Part shown: piece after piece, positions 24,227 to 32,184 of the stretch
Position numbering within the stretch: position 1 is the stretch's first letter
Layout: every line of letters begins with the position of its first letter
From: Treponema sp.
Lineage (GTDB): Bacteria > Spirochaetota > Spirochaetia > Treponematales > Treponemataceae
Assembly: GCA_024698325.1 (NCBI GenBank)
Contig: JAILRG010000049.1
Span: 1-40,398 of the forward strand
DNA: 40,398 bases
Direction: 5' to 3'
Notes under the pieces: model-generated
Told to the model about the DNA's origin: nothing
What the model saw: the letters and a program-made list of their open reading frames with translations, nothing else
The model's database searches: none
Translations under genes and position numbers: made by a program

Positions 24227-27152
24227 ACATGCGCTCCGGCGTTATTAGCTCAACTTTTTTGGGACGGTCAAACAAAATGCTGAATGAGCCGGCTGCGGCG
24301 GCGCTCGCCTGCTCTTCATACCCGTCTTTTGCGTGGGTATATGCGGTGACGTACCAGACAAACTCGCCCACATCAAGCATTTTAAGCTTCTTAAACTTTA
24401 CCTGCGCGGAGGTAAGACGCTTTTCATGCATAACAGGCGCAAGGGAACCGTCAGCTTCTTTTTTGTACAGCGCAAAGCTGTAGTCTGTCGCACCCTCGAC
24501 GGGAAGCCAGGCAAACGAAATCGTGCGGTTTTTGCGGAGGTAGGCAAAATCCATGACCAGATTCTGCGCCGGAGAAGTCAGCACAGGACGCACAAGCGAA
24601 GGAACTGCCTCCACGGTAAAACGTGAGCGCGCAGAATCCAGCGGAAAGCCGCCGGCCGTGCTTGCCCGCAAACGCCAGCTGTAGGTTCCGGGAGTAAGGC
24701 GGGTAAAGGAAATGCCGCTTTTCGCGTTCTGAATGCGCTCCACAAGCTTTTCGGAGCCGTCGCTCTGCGTCTTATACAGCAACAGTTCCACGGACTCTGC
24801 GCTGTCTTTCCCTTCACGCCAGCGGAATACCGTTTCACTTCGGAGCGCCGTAAGGCCAGAGATGCGCTCGCCGGACGCCGGAGAGAGAGAAACAAGCGGG
24901 CTTGGATGGCGGACCACAAACGGATGCAGCACTTCTTCTCCGGTACGGAGCGGAGAAAGCGGCGTTTCTGAAGCGACAGCCTGCGCACGAAGCGAATAGG
25001 CGCCGGGAGTAAGCACCAGCTTTGTCTCCGTATCATGAACGCCGTCTTTCCGCGTGACGACAGCGCCCTGTTCATCAAGGACTGCAATATCGTAGTAGTC
25101 AGCGCCGGGAACAGAAGTCCAGCGCACCAAAAGCGGAGATGAGTTCCAGGTAAGTTCCTCTGCATTTTCTAGAGGAGAGGTTATGACCGGGCGGGACAGC
25201 TTTCTGAGCACCGTAAAGCTCCGGGCAGGCGTCAGTCCTTCAAGGCTTCCGTCTTCTGCACGCACGCCAACTCTCCACCAGTAGGTGCCCGGCGCAAAAA
25301 GCAGGTTCTTAATGGAAGCAAGGCTTGTGGTGCGCTCAAGCTGCATGGCAGAAAAATCCTCATTCTTAGACACCTGCAGCACGGTCTCGGTTCCTTCAGG
25401 CCAGCTGTCGCCGAGCTTCCAGACAAAGACTGTGTCCGAAACTTTTTCCATCTCTGCGCTGTAAGAATCCGGCGGGAACAAAAGCTTGTTTTCCTGCGGC
25501 ACCCAGGCTGCAATACTGAAAGAACGGACGGCGCTTTCGTTTGCCGCATCGTCTTCGCGGTCAGCATCGAGCCGTGCGTGCCGGCGCACCTTCCAGTAAT
25601 AGGTGCCGTCGGGAAGTGATGACTCATCAAAGCGCTCTGTAAGCCGGCTCCCGGACGCCTGTCTTGTGCAGACAACATCGGTCATCTCTTCATCGCGCGC
25701 AATCAAAAGCTCATAGTCGGCATCCAAAAGCTCGCTTTTCCACATGAACGACACCTTAGCCTCGCTCTTCCGAACCAGGCGGGCGCCGTCAGCTGGCAGA
25801 GAAAGCTCCGGTGCTCGGATAACGGGATTTTTTTCTATGGTAAAGGCACTTACAGCGCTTTCGCCGCTTCCCACATGCATCATCGTGTATACCGGCGTAA
25901 CCTGCCACCAGTAGCTGCCTTCAGAAAGCGCGTCTGTCACCGCAAATGCATCGCGGGTTTCCAGCGTAAGGACAGGGCTTCGCATGTCTGGCGTCTCGGA
26001 GACGGTAAGCTCGTAGCGGTCAGCAAAACTGTTGCCATTCCAGCGGAATGAAATGCGCGGGCGCGTCGTACGGTAGCGGATAAGCGCGCTTTCCTGCGGC
26101 GAAACAGCAGAAAGAGCGGCAACCGGCTCTACCGTAATTTTTCCCTGCGCACTCTCCTGCACTGCGTTTTCGGTGTACACCCGCCAGTACAGCGTGCCGT
26201 CATATGCTGAAAGCTCGGTCTCTTTTTCCTGCACCAGAGCTGAAAGCGAAAGCTCCGAAAAATCGCGGCGGAATGAAGTTTCCACAATAACCGGCTCGTC
26301 GTCAGAAACCGTCCATGCTAGATGCACCGGCACGGCGTCCGGCATGACTGGAGGCACAGCGCCAGGTGTAGAGAGCGACAAGTCGCCCGGTGTGGCACGT
26401 GACAAGGCGCCCGATGTGGCACGCAGCGGGACAGATTCGGCTTGTGCCAAGCTTCCCGGCCCGGCTGGAGGCGGAGGCGGCAACCGCCCCTCTTTTATAC
26501 GCAGGATGCGCATTTCTTTTGGCACCGAGGTCACCGTAACCGGCCGCTTCTGAATGGCGCCGCCTTCTTCCACGCTGACAGCTTCTCCTGTTACCAGAGA
26601 CGCCGCCTCGCCGCTTTCTGTTTCTATGCGGGCAGTGCCGCTTTTAACCTCAACCGTGCGGGAGCCGGATACATCAGCTTTTGCCGCAAGGCTTCCCCCT
26701 GCATCAATCGTAACCGTAGAGCCGTCGTCAAGCACCAGCGAAACGGCACTTTCTGCCGTGCTTTCCACCTGAATGTCGCCGCCGTCAATGGAAACCTGCA
26801 GGCGGCCGTCTTTTCCCACCTGAATCTGAACCATCGTATTCTCGTACAAATCCAGGGCCGTGCCGTTATCAAAATGAACTGTCGCCTGCGCAAGGTCTGC
26901 CGTACGCAGGATGTCGCCGTTATACACCGCTGCATTCTGGGAAATGCGCTCCCACACAACGCGGTCTGAAAATTTCCGCTGAGCTACGCGATTTTTAAAA
27001 GTGACTGTCGCTACGCGGTCTTTGTCGCTCCGTACGGACATGCGGTTCAAATCCTGCCAGAAAAGGAACAGAAAGAATGCCGCACAGCCTACGCAGAACG
27101 TAATGACAATTGCGTCACGGAGCGGCGACTTGAATCTTGTTTTCTTCTGCAT
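24216..27152 (-). CDS. FecR-domain protein with FN3-like repeats
   Basis: The 978-residue protein has one membrane segment at about residues 14-33 (AIVITFCVGCAAFFLFLFW) with a basic N-terminus, so the rest is probably periplasmic. A FecR domain follows at about 60-190 (GDILRTADLAQATVHFDNG, then TVTIDAGGSLAAK), then a Pro-rich linker with three 8-residue repeats near 240-263, then five to seven fibronectin-type-III-like beta domains marked by recurrent G-x-Y-W-W-x-V strands (GSYWWQV, GTYYWKV, GTYWWRV, GTYSWRL). FecR domains in ferric-citrate systems relay outer-membrane signals to a sigma factor; here none is present and a cyclase is adjacent. The start overlaps the cyclase gene by 38 bases. 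Confidence 0.85.
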   Translation of the reverse strand: MQKKTRFKSPLRDAIVITFCVGCAAFFLFLFWQDLNRMSVRSDKDRVATVTFKNRVAQRKFSDRVVWERISQNAAVYNGDILRTADLAQATVHFDNGTALDLYENTMVQIQVGKDGRLQVSIDGGDIQVESTAESAVSLVLDDGSTVTIDAGGSLAAKADVSGSRTVEVKSGTARIETESGEAASLVTGEAVSVEEGGAIQKRPVTVTSVPKEMRILRIKEGRLPPPPPAGPGSLAQAESVPLRATSGALSRATPGDLSLSTPGAVPPVMPDAVPVHLAWTVSDDEPVIVETSFRRDFSELSLSALVQEKETELSAYDGTLYWRVYTENAVQESAQGKITVEPVAALSAVSPQESALIRYRTTRPRISFRWNGNSFADRYELTVSETPDMRSPVLTLETRDAFAVTDALSEGSYWWQVTPVYTMMHVGSGESAVSAFTIEKNPVIRAPELSLPADGARLVRKSEAKVSFMWKSELLDADYELLIARDEEMTDVVCTRQASGSRLTERFDESSLPDGTYYWKVRRHARLDADREDDAANESAVRSFSIAAWVPQENKLLFPPDSYSAEMEKVSDTVFVWKLGDSWPEGTETVLQVSKNEDFSAMQLERTTSLASIKNLLFAPGTYWWRVGVRAEDGSLEGLTPARSFTVLRKLSRPVITSPLENAEELTWNSSPLLVRWTSVPGADYYDIAVLDEQGAVVTRKDGVHDTETKLVLTPGAYSLRAQAVASETPLSPLRTGEEVLHPFVVRHPSPLVSLSPASGERISGLTALRSETVFRWREGKDSAESVELLLYKTQSDGSEKLVERIQNAKSGISFTRLTPGTYSWRLRASTAGGFPLDSARSRFTVEAVPSLVRPVLTSPAQNLVMDFAYLRKNRTISFAWLPVEGATDYSFALYKKEADGSLAPVMHEKRLTSAQVKFKKLKMLDVGEFVWYVTAYTHAKDGYEEQASAAAAGSFSILFDRPKKVELITPERMYAQ
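26362..26433 (-). repeat. 24-base tandem repeat in the FecR linker
   Basis: Three 24-base units (26362-26385, 26386-26409, 26410-26433) encode ATSGALSR, ATPGDLSL and STPGAVPP. They form a Pro/Thr-rich spacer between the FecR domain and the FN3-like domains. The repeat is in frame, so length variation between strains is possible. Confidence 0.75.
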
Positions 27153-29763
27153 CCAGGTTCACTCCGCCAAAGTCCGGCTCCGGAATTCCTAAAAGGAGGC
27201 GCATTTCGCTTAGTGTGCGGGGGCCGGCCGGTCCCACGGATTTCGCACAGTCCTCGTCCAGAACGAAGGTCGGGTCATCGGAAAAGAACGCTGCTACATC
27301 AAAATGCGGCATGTTGACAACGCCGTAAAAATGCTGCTTTCCCTTGCCTTTTACCTCAAACTCAACCGGAATCTGCTCCACGATAATTTCATTTGCTTCG
27401 TGCTCCGCATCCAGCGTAAAATTGTTTTCTGCACTGCGGATGTACGGCGAAAGGAGCGCAAGCGTGTCCTCGGTAATCAGTATGTCGGTGCCGCAGGGCT
27501 TGTTCGACGCCTCGGTGCGGCTGGCAAAGTTCACCGCGTCTCCGATTGACGTGTATTCCATCTTGTCAAAGCTTCCCATAAAGCCGACTGTCGCGCGCCC
27601 GCTGTTTAAGCCGGCGCCGATTCTGATATGCGGCTTATACTGCGCAAGCGGCTCGTCTTTGTGCGCCCGGGTGAATGCCTCAGCGTCCTTGTTGTATTTC
27701 ATGAGTGAGTAGCGCATGGCGATGCAGGCGGTTACGGCGCTTAAAGCGTCTTCGCGCACATAGCGGTCGTGCTCTTCTTTTTTAAGCGCGCGCGTCACGG
27801 AAAACGCATCCATGTTCTCCCATTCAAGCCCCTCGTTTCTGAGCACGCCCCAGGCCGCCATGATGGCGTCTCCTTCAAACTTGTCGACGGTGCCCCCGGT
27901 TTTGGTAATGCAGGTGACCATGCGGCTCATGTAATCGTTCAAAAAGCTGATGATTTCGCCCGCACTCTTTTCGCCAAAGCGGTTTTTAAAACCGTCGCTG
28001 ATTGCCGTAAAGCCGCGGATGTCGCTAAAGAAAATCGTGATATCCTTCAGGTGCGGCTCAAAGTCAATCGCCTTCGTGATGATTGCCTTGGTAACGCCCT
28101 TATTCGTCAGCTTGGTGAAAGTATTTAAAATCTCCCGTTCGTTCTGCGTGCTCTTTGTCAAAACCCCGATTTCATCCTTTGACTTTGTCGTATGCAGCTC
28201 GCTGAAAAGTTCCGTGTTGAAGTTTCCGCTGTTGATTTCGTTTACGACAGCGGTCAGCTTTTTAAGCGGCACAGAAAGCGACTTTGCAAACAGGTAGACG
28301 ACCATGACGGTCAGCGCAAGAATTGCAATCGTGATGTAGACGTTCCGGCGGGTAGTCGCGTTAATGCCTTCAAGCACAACCGCTGTCTTTACCAGCGTAA
28401 TGACAGCACCGTTCCCCTCGGGAAGCTTTCGGAAGGCGCCGATGTATTCTTCACCGGAGTCGTCGCGGTAGGTAATCTGCCTGTTTGACTGCGTACTTTT
28501 CTGCATCTCGGACACAATTCCCAAGTCGCCCGCCCATGCGCCGGACATAACCTGCTCAATGTCGCTGTGCACCAAAACGTCTCCGCTGTTATTGATAAAA
28601 AACGACTGGTTTACGCTTCCCGAAGAAAAGCTTTCGCCCATGCTTTCGGTAGAATACAGCACGAACACAGCGTTGTCAGCGACAGAGCCGGAGCCGCCGC
28701 GGACGGTCACCGGATAACAGATGGCAATAAGCGGCACGTTAAAGAACGGAGAGGCGTTTAAAAGCACAAAGTTACCGTTCTGGCCTTCACGTACAGATTC
28801 CTGTTCCTGCAGGACGTAGGCGCTGAACGCACTTTCTTCAATCTCATGAGAGGCAAAAAAGGCATAGTTTAAAAGTTTCCGGCCGCTTACCGGAAGATAC
28901 ACGCCCGCAATGTCCTTATTTCGGTCAAAGAAAAGATTCTCTACTGATTTTGCTTCGGTTTCGCTCTCGCCAGAGGTGTGCAGCAAATCGATGAGCATCG
29001 TCACCGAAGAGACGGTGCTTGTAATGCGGTTTTCGCAGTCACTTGCGGTCCGCGTGTTTATGGCAAGGTTATTTTCCTCCGCGCTCATACGGATGTCCTG
29101 CGTAATAAAATACGAGACAAGGTACGTTACGCCGCCTAAGGCAATGATGATGATTGCAGAGATAATGCTGATAAGCTTTACGCCAATTGGATGCGGCACT
29201 TTTGTAGCACGCTTTTCTTCGCGAAGGCGGAGCGCTTCTGCTTTTTTTTCTTCGGTCTGGCGTTTTTTTAAGGATTCTTTTTCTTTTTGAAGGGCGGCAA
29301 AATCGCGGTGCAGGTCTACGTGAGAACCAGCGCCCGGGGAAGAATTAGTGGCATCATCAAAAAAATCGTCAATAGGAACAGAAACCGACTCTTCAAGCAC
29401 AAACTCGGAATCTGACGCAGCTGCATCTGATGCTTTTTCCGAAAGAAGGCTCGAGCGCGCGGCATCTGGACTTGCATCTTTTTTTAGGGAGCCGGCGGAA
29501 GCTTCTTCTTTGACCGCGGCTTTTTCTAGGAAACCGACCGAAGCATCTTCTGGGACCGCAGCTTTTTCAAACGCGCTGGCAGCCGATTCATCGGAAATGA
29601 CTGTTTTTTCAAAAGTGCTGGCAGCCGTTTCCACATCTCCGGGGGTCACAAATGTACCGAGATCCAGAATATCAGCCGTTCCAGCGTCTTTTGTTTTGAT
29701 GACAAAAGAACCGTATGCTAAGAGCGTTTCCGTATAATCGTGATTTGAATATGCTGCTGCCAC
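27115..29763 (-). CDS. Transmembrane class III adenylate cyclase (GTG start)
   Basis: The 882-residue protein makes cAMP from ATP. Its cytoplasmic N-terminus holds 14-residue repeats (about 40-95) and a charged helix. Then come a membrane segment (about 193-218), a periplasmic sensor of some 250 residues resembling Cache domains, a second membrane segment (about 473-494), a HAMP-like linker and the cyclase domain. Metal-binding Asp residues are in FFSDIRGFT (near 578) and KFEGDAI (near 628). The substrate pair appears as Lys in GTVDKFEGD and Thr in YTSIGD, pointing to ATP rather than GTP, and the catalytic Asn/Arg are in AVNFASR. The start codon is GTG with AGGA about 10 bases upstream. It heads the six-gene operon behind a strong promoter. 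Confidence 0.93.
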   Translation of the reverse strand: MAAAYSNHDYTETLLAYGSFVIKTKDAGTADILDLGTFVTPGDVETAASTFEKTVISDESAASAFEKAAVPEDASVGFLEKAAVKEEASAGSLKKDASPDAARSSLLSEKASDAAASDSEFVLEESVSVPIDDFFDDATNSSPGAGSHVDLHRDFAALQKEKESLKKRQTEEKKAEALRLREEKRATKVPHPIGVKLISIISAIIIIALGGVTYLVSYFITQDIRMSAEENNLAINTRTASDCENRITSTVSSVTMLIDLLHTSGESETEAKSVENLFFDRNKDIAGVYLPVSGRKLLNYAFFASHEIEESAFSAYVLQEQESVREGQNGNFVLLNASPFFNVPLIAICYPVTVRGGSGSVADNAVFVLYSTESMGESFSSGSVNQSFFINNSGDVLVHSDIEQVMSGAWAGDLGIVSEMQKSTQSNRQITYRDDSGEEYIGAFRKLPEGNGAVITLVKTAVVLEGINATTRRNVYITIAILALTVMVVYLFAKSLSVPLKKLTAVVNEINSGNFNTELFSELHTTKSKDEIGVLTKSTQNEREILNTFTKLTNKGVTKAIITKAIDFEPHLKDITIFFSDIRGFTAISDGFKNRFGEKSAGEIISFLNDYMSRMVTCITKTGGTVDKFEGDAIMAAWGVLRNEGLEWENMDAFSVTRALKKEEHDRYVREDALSAVTACIAMRYSLMKYNKDAEAFTRAHKDEPLAQYKPHIRIGAGLNSGRATVGFMGSFDKMEYTSIGDAVNFASRTEASNKPCGTDILITEDTLALLSPYIRSAENNFTLDAEHEANEIIVEQIPVEFEVKGKGKQHFYGVVNMPHFDVAAFFSDDPTFVLDEDCAKSVGPAGPRTLSEMRLLLGIPEPDFGGVNLDAEENKIQVAAP
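29477..29644 (-). repeat. 42-base tandem repeat in the cyclase N-terminus
   Basis: About four imperfect 42-base units, for example 29519-29560 and 29561-29602, encode a 14-residue motif with the core FEKAAVPEDAS. The motif is acidic and Ala-rich and lies in the cytoplasmic N-terminal region before the first membrane segment. Confidence 0.75.
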
Positions 29764-29847
29764 TGTAAAAGGTTCCTATAGCTAATGTTCGGCAGAAAAA
29801 ACTCTTTCAGCAAGTTTTTCTTAAAATACCTGTAATTCTCAGCATTG

Positions 29848-29876
29848 AGTATAACGGAACTAAGCGAAGCTGTCAA
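29848..29876 (-). promoter_or_regulatory. Strong promoter of the cyclase operon
   Basis: TTGACA (29871-29876) is followed after exactly 17 bases by TATACT (29848-29853) on the minus strand, a near-consensus sigma70-type promoter. Transcription should start near 29841, giving a leader of about 78 bases before the GTG. Confidence 0.8.
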
Positions 29877-29880
29877 AAAA

Positions 29881-30039
29881 AACGGAATGCCAGGGACAGT
29901 CAAAAAGCGGAGGCAGCGACAGCAGTGTAGCTGTCAGGGACAACAAGCAGCGGCAAGCCACAGTGTAGCACCTGGCAACAGCAAAACGGTGGCCGCCCTG
30001 CGCCTCCACGAGAAGCACACGCCTCCCGCGGGGCATAAG
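29881..30039. repeat. Imperfect repeats in the ilvB-cyclase gap
   Basis: The 289-base gap between ilvB and the cyclase gene holds no gene that I can support. CAGTGTAGC occurs at 29923-29931 and 29961-29969, exactly 38 bases apart, and each copy is flanked by an inverted pair (GACAG/CTGTC and GCCA/TGGC). CAGGGACA also occurs twice (from 29891 and 29935). These look like decayed copies of a small stem-loop unit. Nothing else was recognised apart from the cyclase promoter and the small hairpin at the ilvB stop. Confidence 0.4.
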
Positions 30040-30053
30040 AGCCGCAAGCGGCT
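30040..30053 (-). terminator. Hairpin at the ilvB stop
   Basis: AGCCGC and GCGGCT (a 5-6 bp stem with a short loop) begin within the ilvB stop codon on the minus strand. The following CTTAT is only weakly T-rich, so termination is possible but not certain. Confidence 0.35.
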
Positions 30054-31762
30054 TACACTTCCATAATAAGCTCGTCGATGGGCTTTCCACCGGGAACCAT
30101 CGGAAGGACCATCTCGTTCAGCTCAATCTGGCAGTCGATAAGCGCGGGTTTTCTTTCGGAGACCGCATTGTCGAAGGCCTGCTTGAACTCCGCTTCGTTT
30201 GTAGCCCGGAAACCGCGGATGCCGTAGGCGTCTGCAAGCTTTACAAAATCCGGCGCAAAGTCGAGCGTCGTCTGGCTGTAGCGGCCGCCGTAGAACAGGT
30301 TCTGCCACTGGCGTACCATGCCCAGCGTGCCGTTATTCACGACGATAATCACAATCGGAAGGTTATAGTGGCTGATTGTCGCAAGCTCGTTGCAGTTCAT
30401 GCGGAAGGAGCCGTCGCCTGCAAAATGCACGACATGGCGGCCGGGGTTACCAATCTGGGCACCGATTGCAGCTCCAGTGCCGTAGCCCATCGTGCCTAAG
30501 CCGCCGGAAGTAAGCAGCGTGCGCGGCTTTGTGAAGGGGTAAAACTCTGCGACCCACATCTGGTGCTGGCCGACTTCGGTGGTGATAATCGTGTCGTCGC
30601 CGAGTTTTTCATGCACGTACTCACACAGAACGCGCGGATGCATATTCTTTGCAGTCTTCCATGACGGAGGAACGCTCTGCTTCCACTCGTTTACCTGCTC
30701 GTTCCATTTGCCCGCCTGCTTTTCCTCTACAAGCGGCAAAAGGCGCTGCAAAATGCTCTTGATGTTTCCGACGGCGCTTCCTGCAACCGGAATGTTCTTT
30801 CCGATTTCAGCCGGGTCGATGTCAATCTGGAAGACCTTGCTGTTCTTTGCAAAGCGCTTGGGGTCAGAAATTACGCGGTCGCTGAATCGCGCGCCGATTG
30901 CAAGCAGAAGATCGCTCTTGCTGACTGCGGTGTTAGACGCTTTTGTTCCGTGCATACCGACCATGCCGGTGCAAAGCTCGTCTGTCGCCGGGAAAGCAGC
31001 CTTTGCCATCAGCGTAACACAGACGGGAATGTTTGCTTTTTTTGCAAGCGCATACAGCTCCTGCTCTGCCCCGCTTATGACCACGCCGCCGCCGCAGTAA
31101 ATGACCGGGCGCTCAGCCGCATTTATCAGCTTTGCCGCCTGCTGGATAAGCTCGTCGGCAGGCTCTTCTGTCTTTACGATACGGCGGATGGAAGCGCTGT
31201 CAAACATATCGGACAGTGATGGCTTCGTTCCGGGCGGAAGCGGCTCATACTCAACCTGGGCAGCAGTAATGTCCTTGGGAATATCGATGAGCACCGGGCC
31301 GGGCCGTCCGCTCTTTGCGATAATGAAGGCCTCGCGAATCGTTGAAGCAAGGTTCTTTACATCCCGCACGATGTAGTTGTGCTTGGTTATCGGCATGGTC
31401 ACGCCGGTAATGTCCACTTCCTGAAAGCTGTCCTTTCCGAGGAGCGACGTGCCTACGTTACAGGTGATGGCCACCATCGGAACAGAGTCCATGTAGGCAG
31501 TTGCGATGCCGGTCACCAGGTTTGTAGCTCCCGGGCCGCTCGTCGCCATAACCACGCCAACCTGTCCGGTAGAGCGCGCATAGCCGTCAGCCGCGTGGCT
31601 TGCTCCCTGCTCGTGGGCAGTCAGTATGTGGCGGATCCGCTCGCTGTTTTTGTACAGCTCATCATATATATTCAGGATGGCGCCGCCCGGATAGCCGAAA
31701 ACGGTGTCCACACCCTGCTCTATCAAACATTCCACGACAACGCGTGCGCCTGTCATTTTCAT
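30053..31762 (-). CDS. ilvB: Acetolactate synthase, large subunit
   Basis: This cytoplasmic thiamine-diphosphate enzyme condenses two pyruvates, or pyruvate with 2-ketobutyrate, in the first committed step of valine, leucine and isoleucine synthesis. The 569-residue length is typical. AHEQGASHAADGYAR near residue 50 carries the catalytic Glu; SGPGATNLVTGI follows; the ThDP motif runs from GDGSFRMN to VVNNGTLG (about 447-480). The overall pattern is the biosynthetic FAD-containing type rather than the catabolic AlsS type. AGGAG lies seven bases before the ATG. No regulatory subunit gene (ilvN) is adjacent, which is unusual for this form. It lies downstream of ilvD on the same strand across a 422-base hairpin-rich gap. 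Confidence 0.96.
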   Translation of the reverse strand: MKMTGARVVVECLIEQGVDTVFGYPGGAILNIYDELYKNSERIRHILTAHEQGASHAADGYARSTGQVGVVMATSGPGATNLVTGIATAYMDSVPMVAITCNVGTSLLGKDSFQEVDITGVTMPITKHNYIVRDVKNLASTIREAFIIAKSGRPGPVLIDIPKDITAAQVEYEPLPPGTKPSLSDMFDSASIRRIVKTEEPADELIQQAAKLINAAERPVIYCGGGVVISGAEQELYALAKKANIPVCVTLMAKAAFPATDELCTGMVGMHGTKASNTAVSKSDLLLAIGARFSDRVISDPKRFAKNSKVFQIDIDPAEIGKNIPVAGSAVGNIKSILQRLLPLVEEKQAGKWNEQVNEWKQSVPPSWKTAKNMHPRVLCEYVHEKLGDDTIITTEVGQHQMWVAEFYPFTKPRTLLTSGGLGTMGYGTGAAIGAQIGNPGRHVVHFAGDGSFRMNCNELATISHYNLPIVIIVVNNGTLGMVRQWQNLFYGGRYSQTTLDFAPDFVKLADAYGIRGFRATNEAEFKQAFDNAVSERKPALIDCQIELNEMVLPMVPGGKPIDELIMEV

Positions 31763-32184
31763 ACTTTATCTCCTATTTTTCTAAAGGGGGAAGTTTCCCC
31801 CTCGCTCCAGCCAGCGCCTCGCGCCGTCTTCCGCTACCCCCTCTACGGGGGATACCCCCGTAACGCCCCCACAGTATCAGGCCGTACAGCTCCGTCCGCG
31901 CAGGGGCGCCGACGAGACTCGCTAAAATTGCTCGCATACTCGCAATTTTCCCGACTGCGATGCAGTCGGTCGCTCCCTACCCCTTGAACCCCTACTCTCT
32001 TCCAGCACGGTTCAAGGGCTCTGCCCTTGAAAATCCCGCATTGGCAGAACAAGCTCGCTGAGTGAAAAACTCGCGCCCCCCCCCGCATTTAATGCCGCGC
32101 ATGGATGCGCGGTTTTAGCAAAGACAGAAAATCCCCGATTTTCTGTCGCAGTTTGCAAAGACAAGGATGTTTTTGCCAGCTGCC
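31763..32184. other. Hairpin-rich gap between ilvD and ilvB
   Basis: I find no gene here; short open frames lack ribosome sites and family features. Perfect inverted repeats include 31785-31802 (AGGGGGA/TCCCCCT, beside the ilvB Shine-Dalgarno), 31844-31862 (TACGGGGG/CCCCCGTA), 31924-31949 (AAAATTGC/GCAATTTT), 31951-31969 (CCGACTGC/GCAGTCGG), 32095-32112 (CCGCGCAT/ATGCGCGG) and 32123-32147 (an 11-bp stem, GACAGAAAATC with its complement). A C9 run stands at 32076-32084. Arms at 31981-31990, 32009-32018 and 32024-32031 can pair in two exclusive ways. Leader-type attenuation and clustered repeat insertions are both possible; I did not recognise a T-box. Confidence 0.65.
32000..32041 (+). repeat. 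42-base hairpin repeat, copy 2
   Basis: The element starts TTCCAGCACG, forms a 9-bp stem TTCAAGGGC/GCCCTTGAA around the three-base loop TCT, and ends CCCGCAT. It matches the element at 9363-9404 at 35 of 42 positions in the opposite genome orientation. Relative to the adjacent minus-strand genes it lies antisense, whereas copy 1 lies in sense orientation. Confidence 0.65.

Noticed and set aside
29718..29903. 61-codon minus-strand frame covering the cyclase promoter
   Set aside because: It overlaps the near-consensus promoter and the cyclase start in another frame, with no features of a real protein.
31379..31987. 202-codon plus-strand open frame across the ilvB start and the hairpin gap
   Set aside because: It runs antisense through conserved IlvB residues and then through inverted repeats; no ribosome site or recognisable domain.
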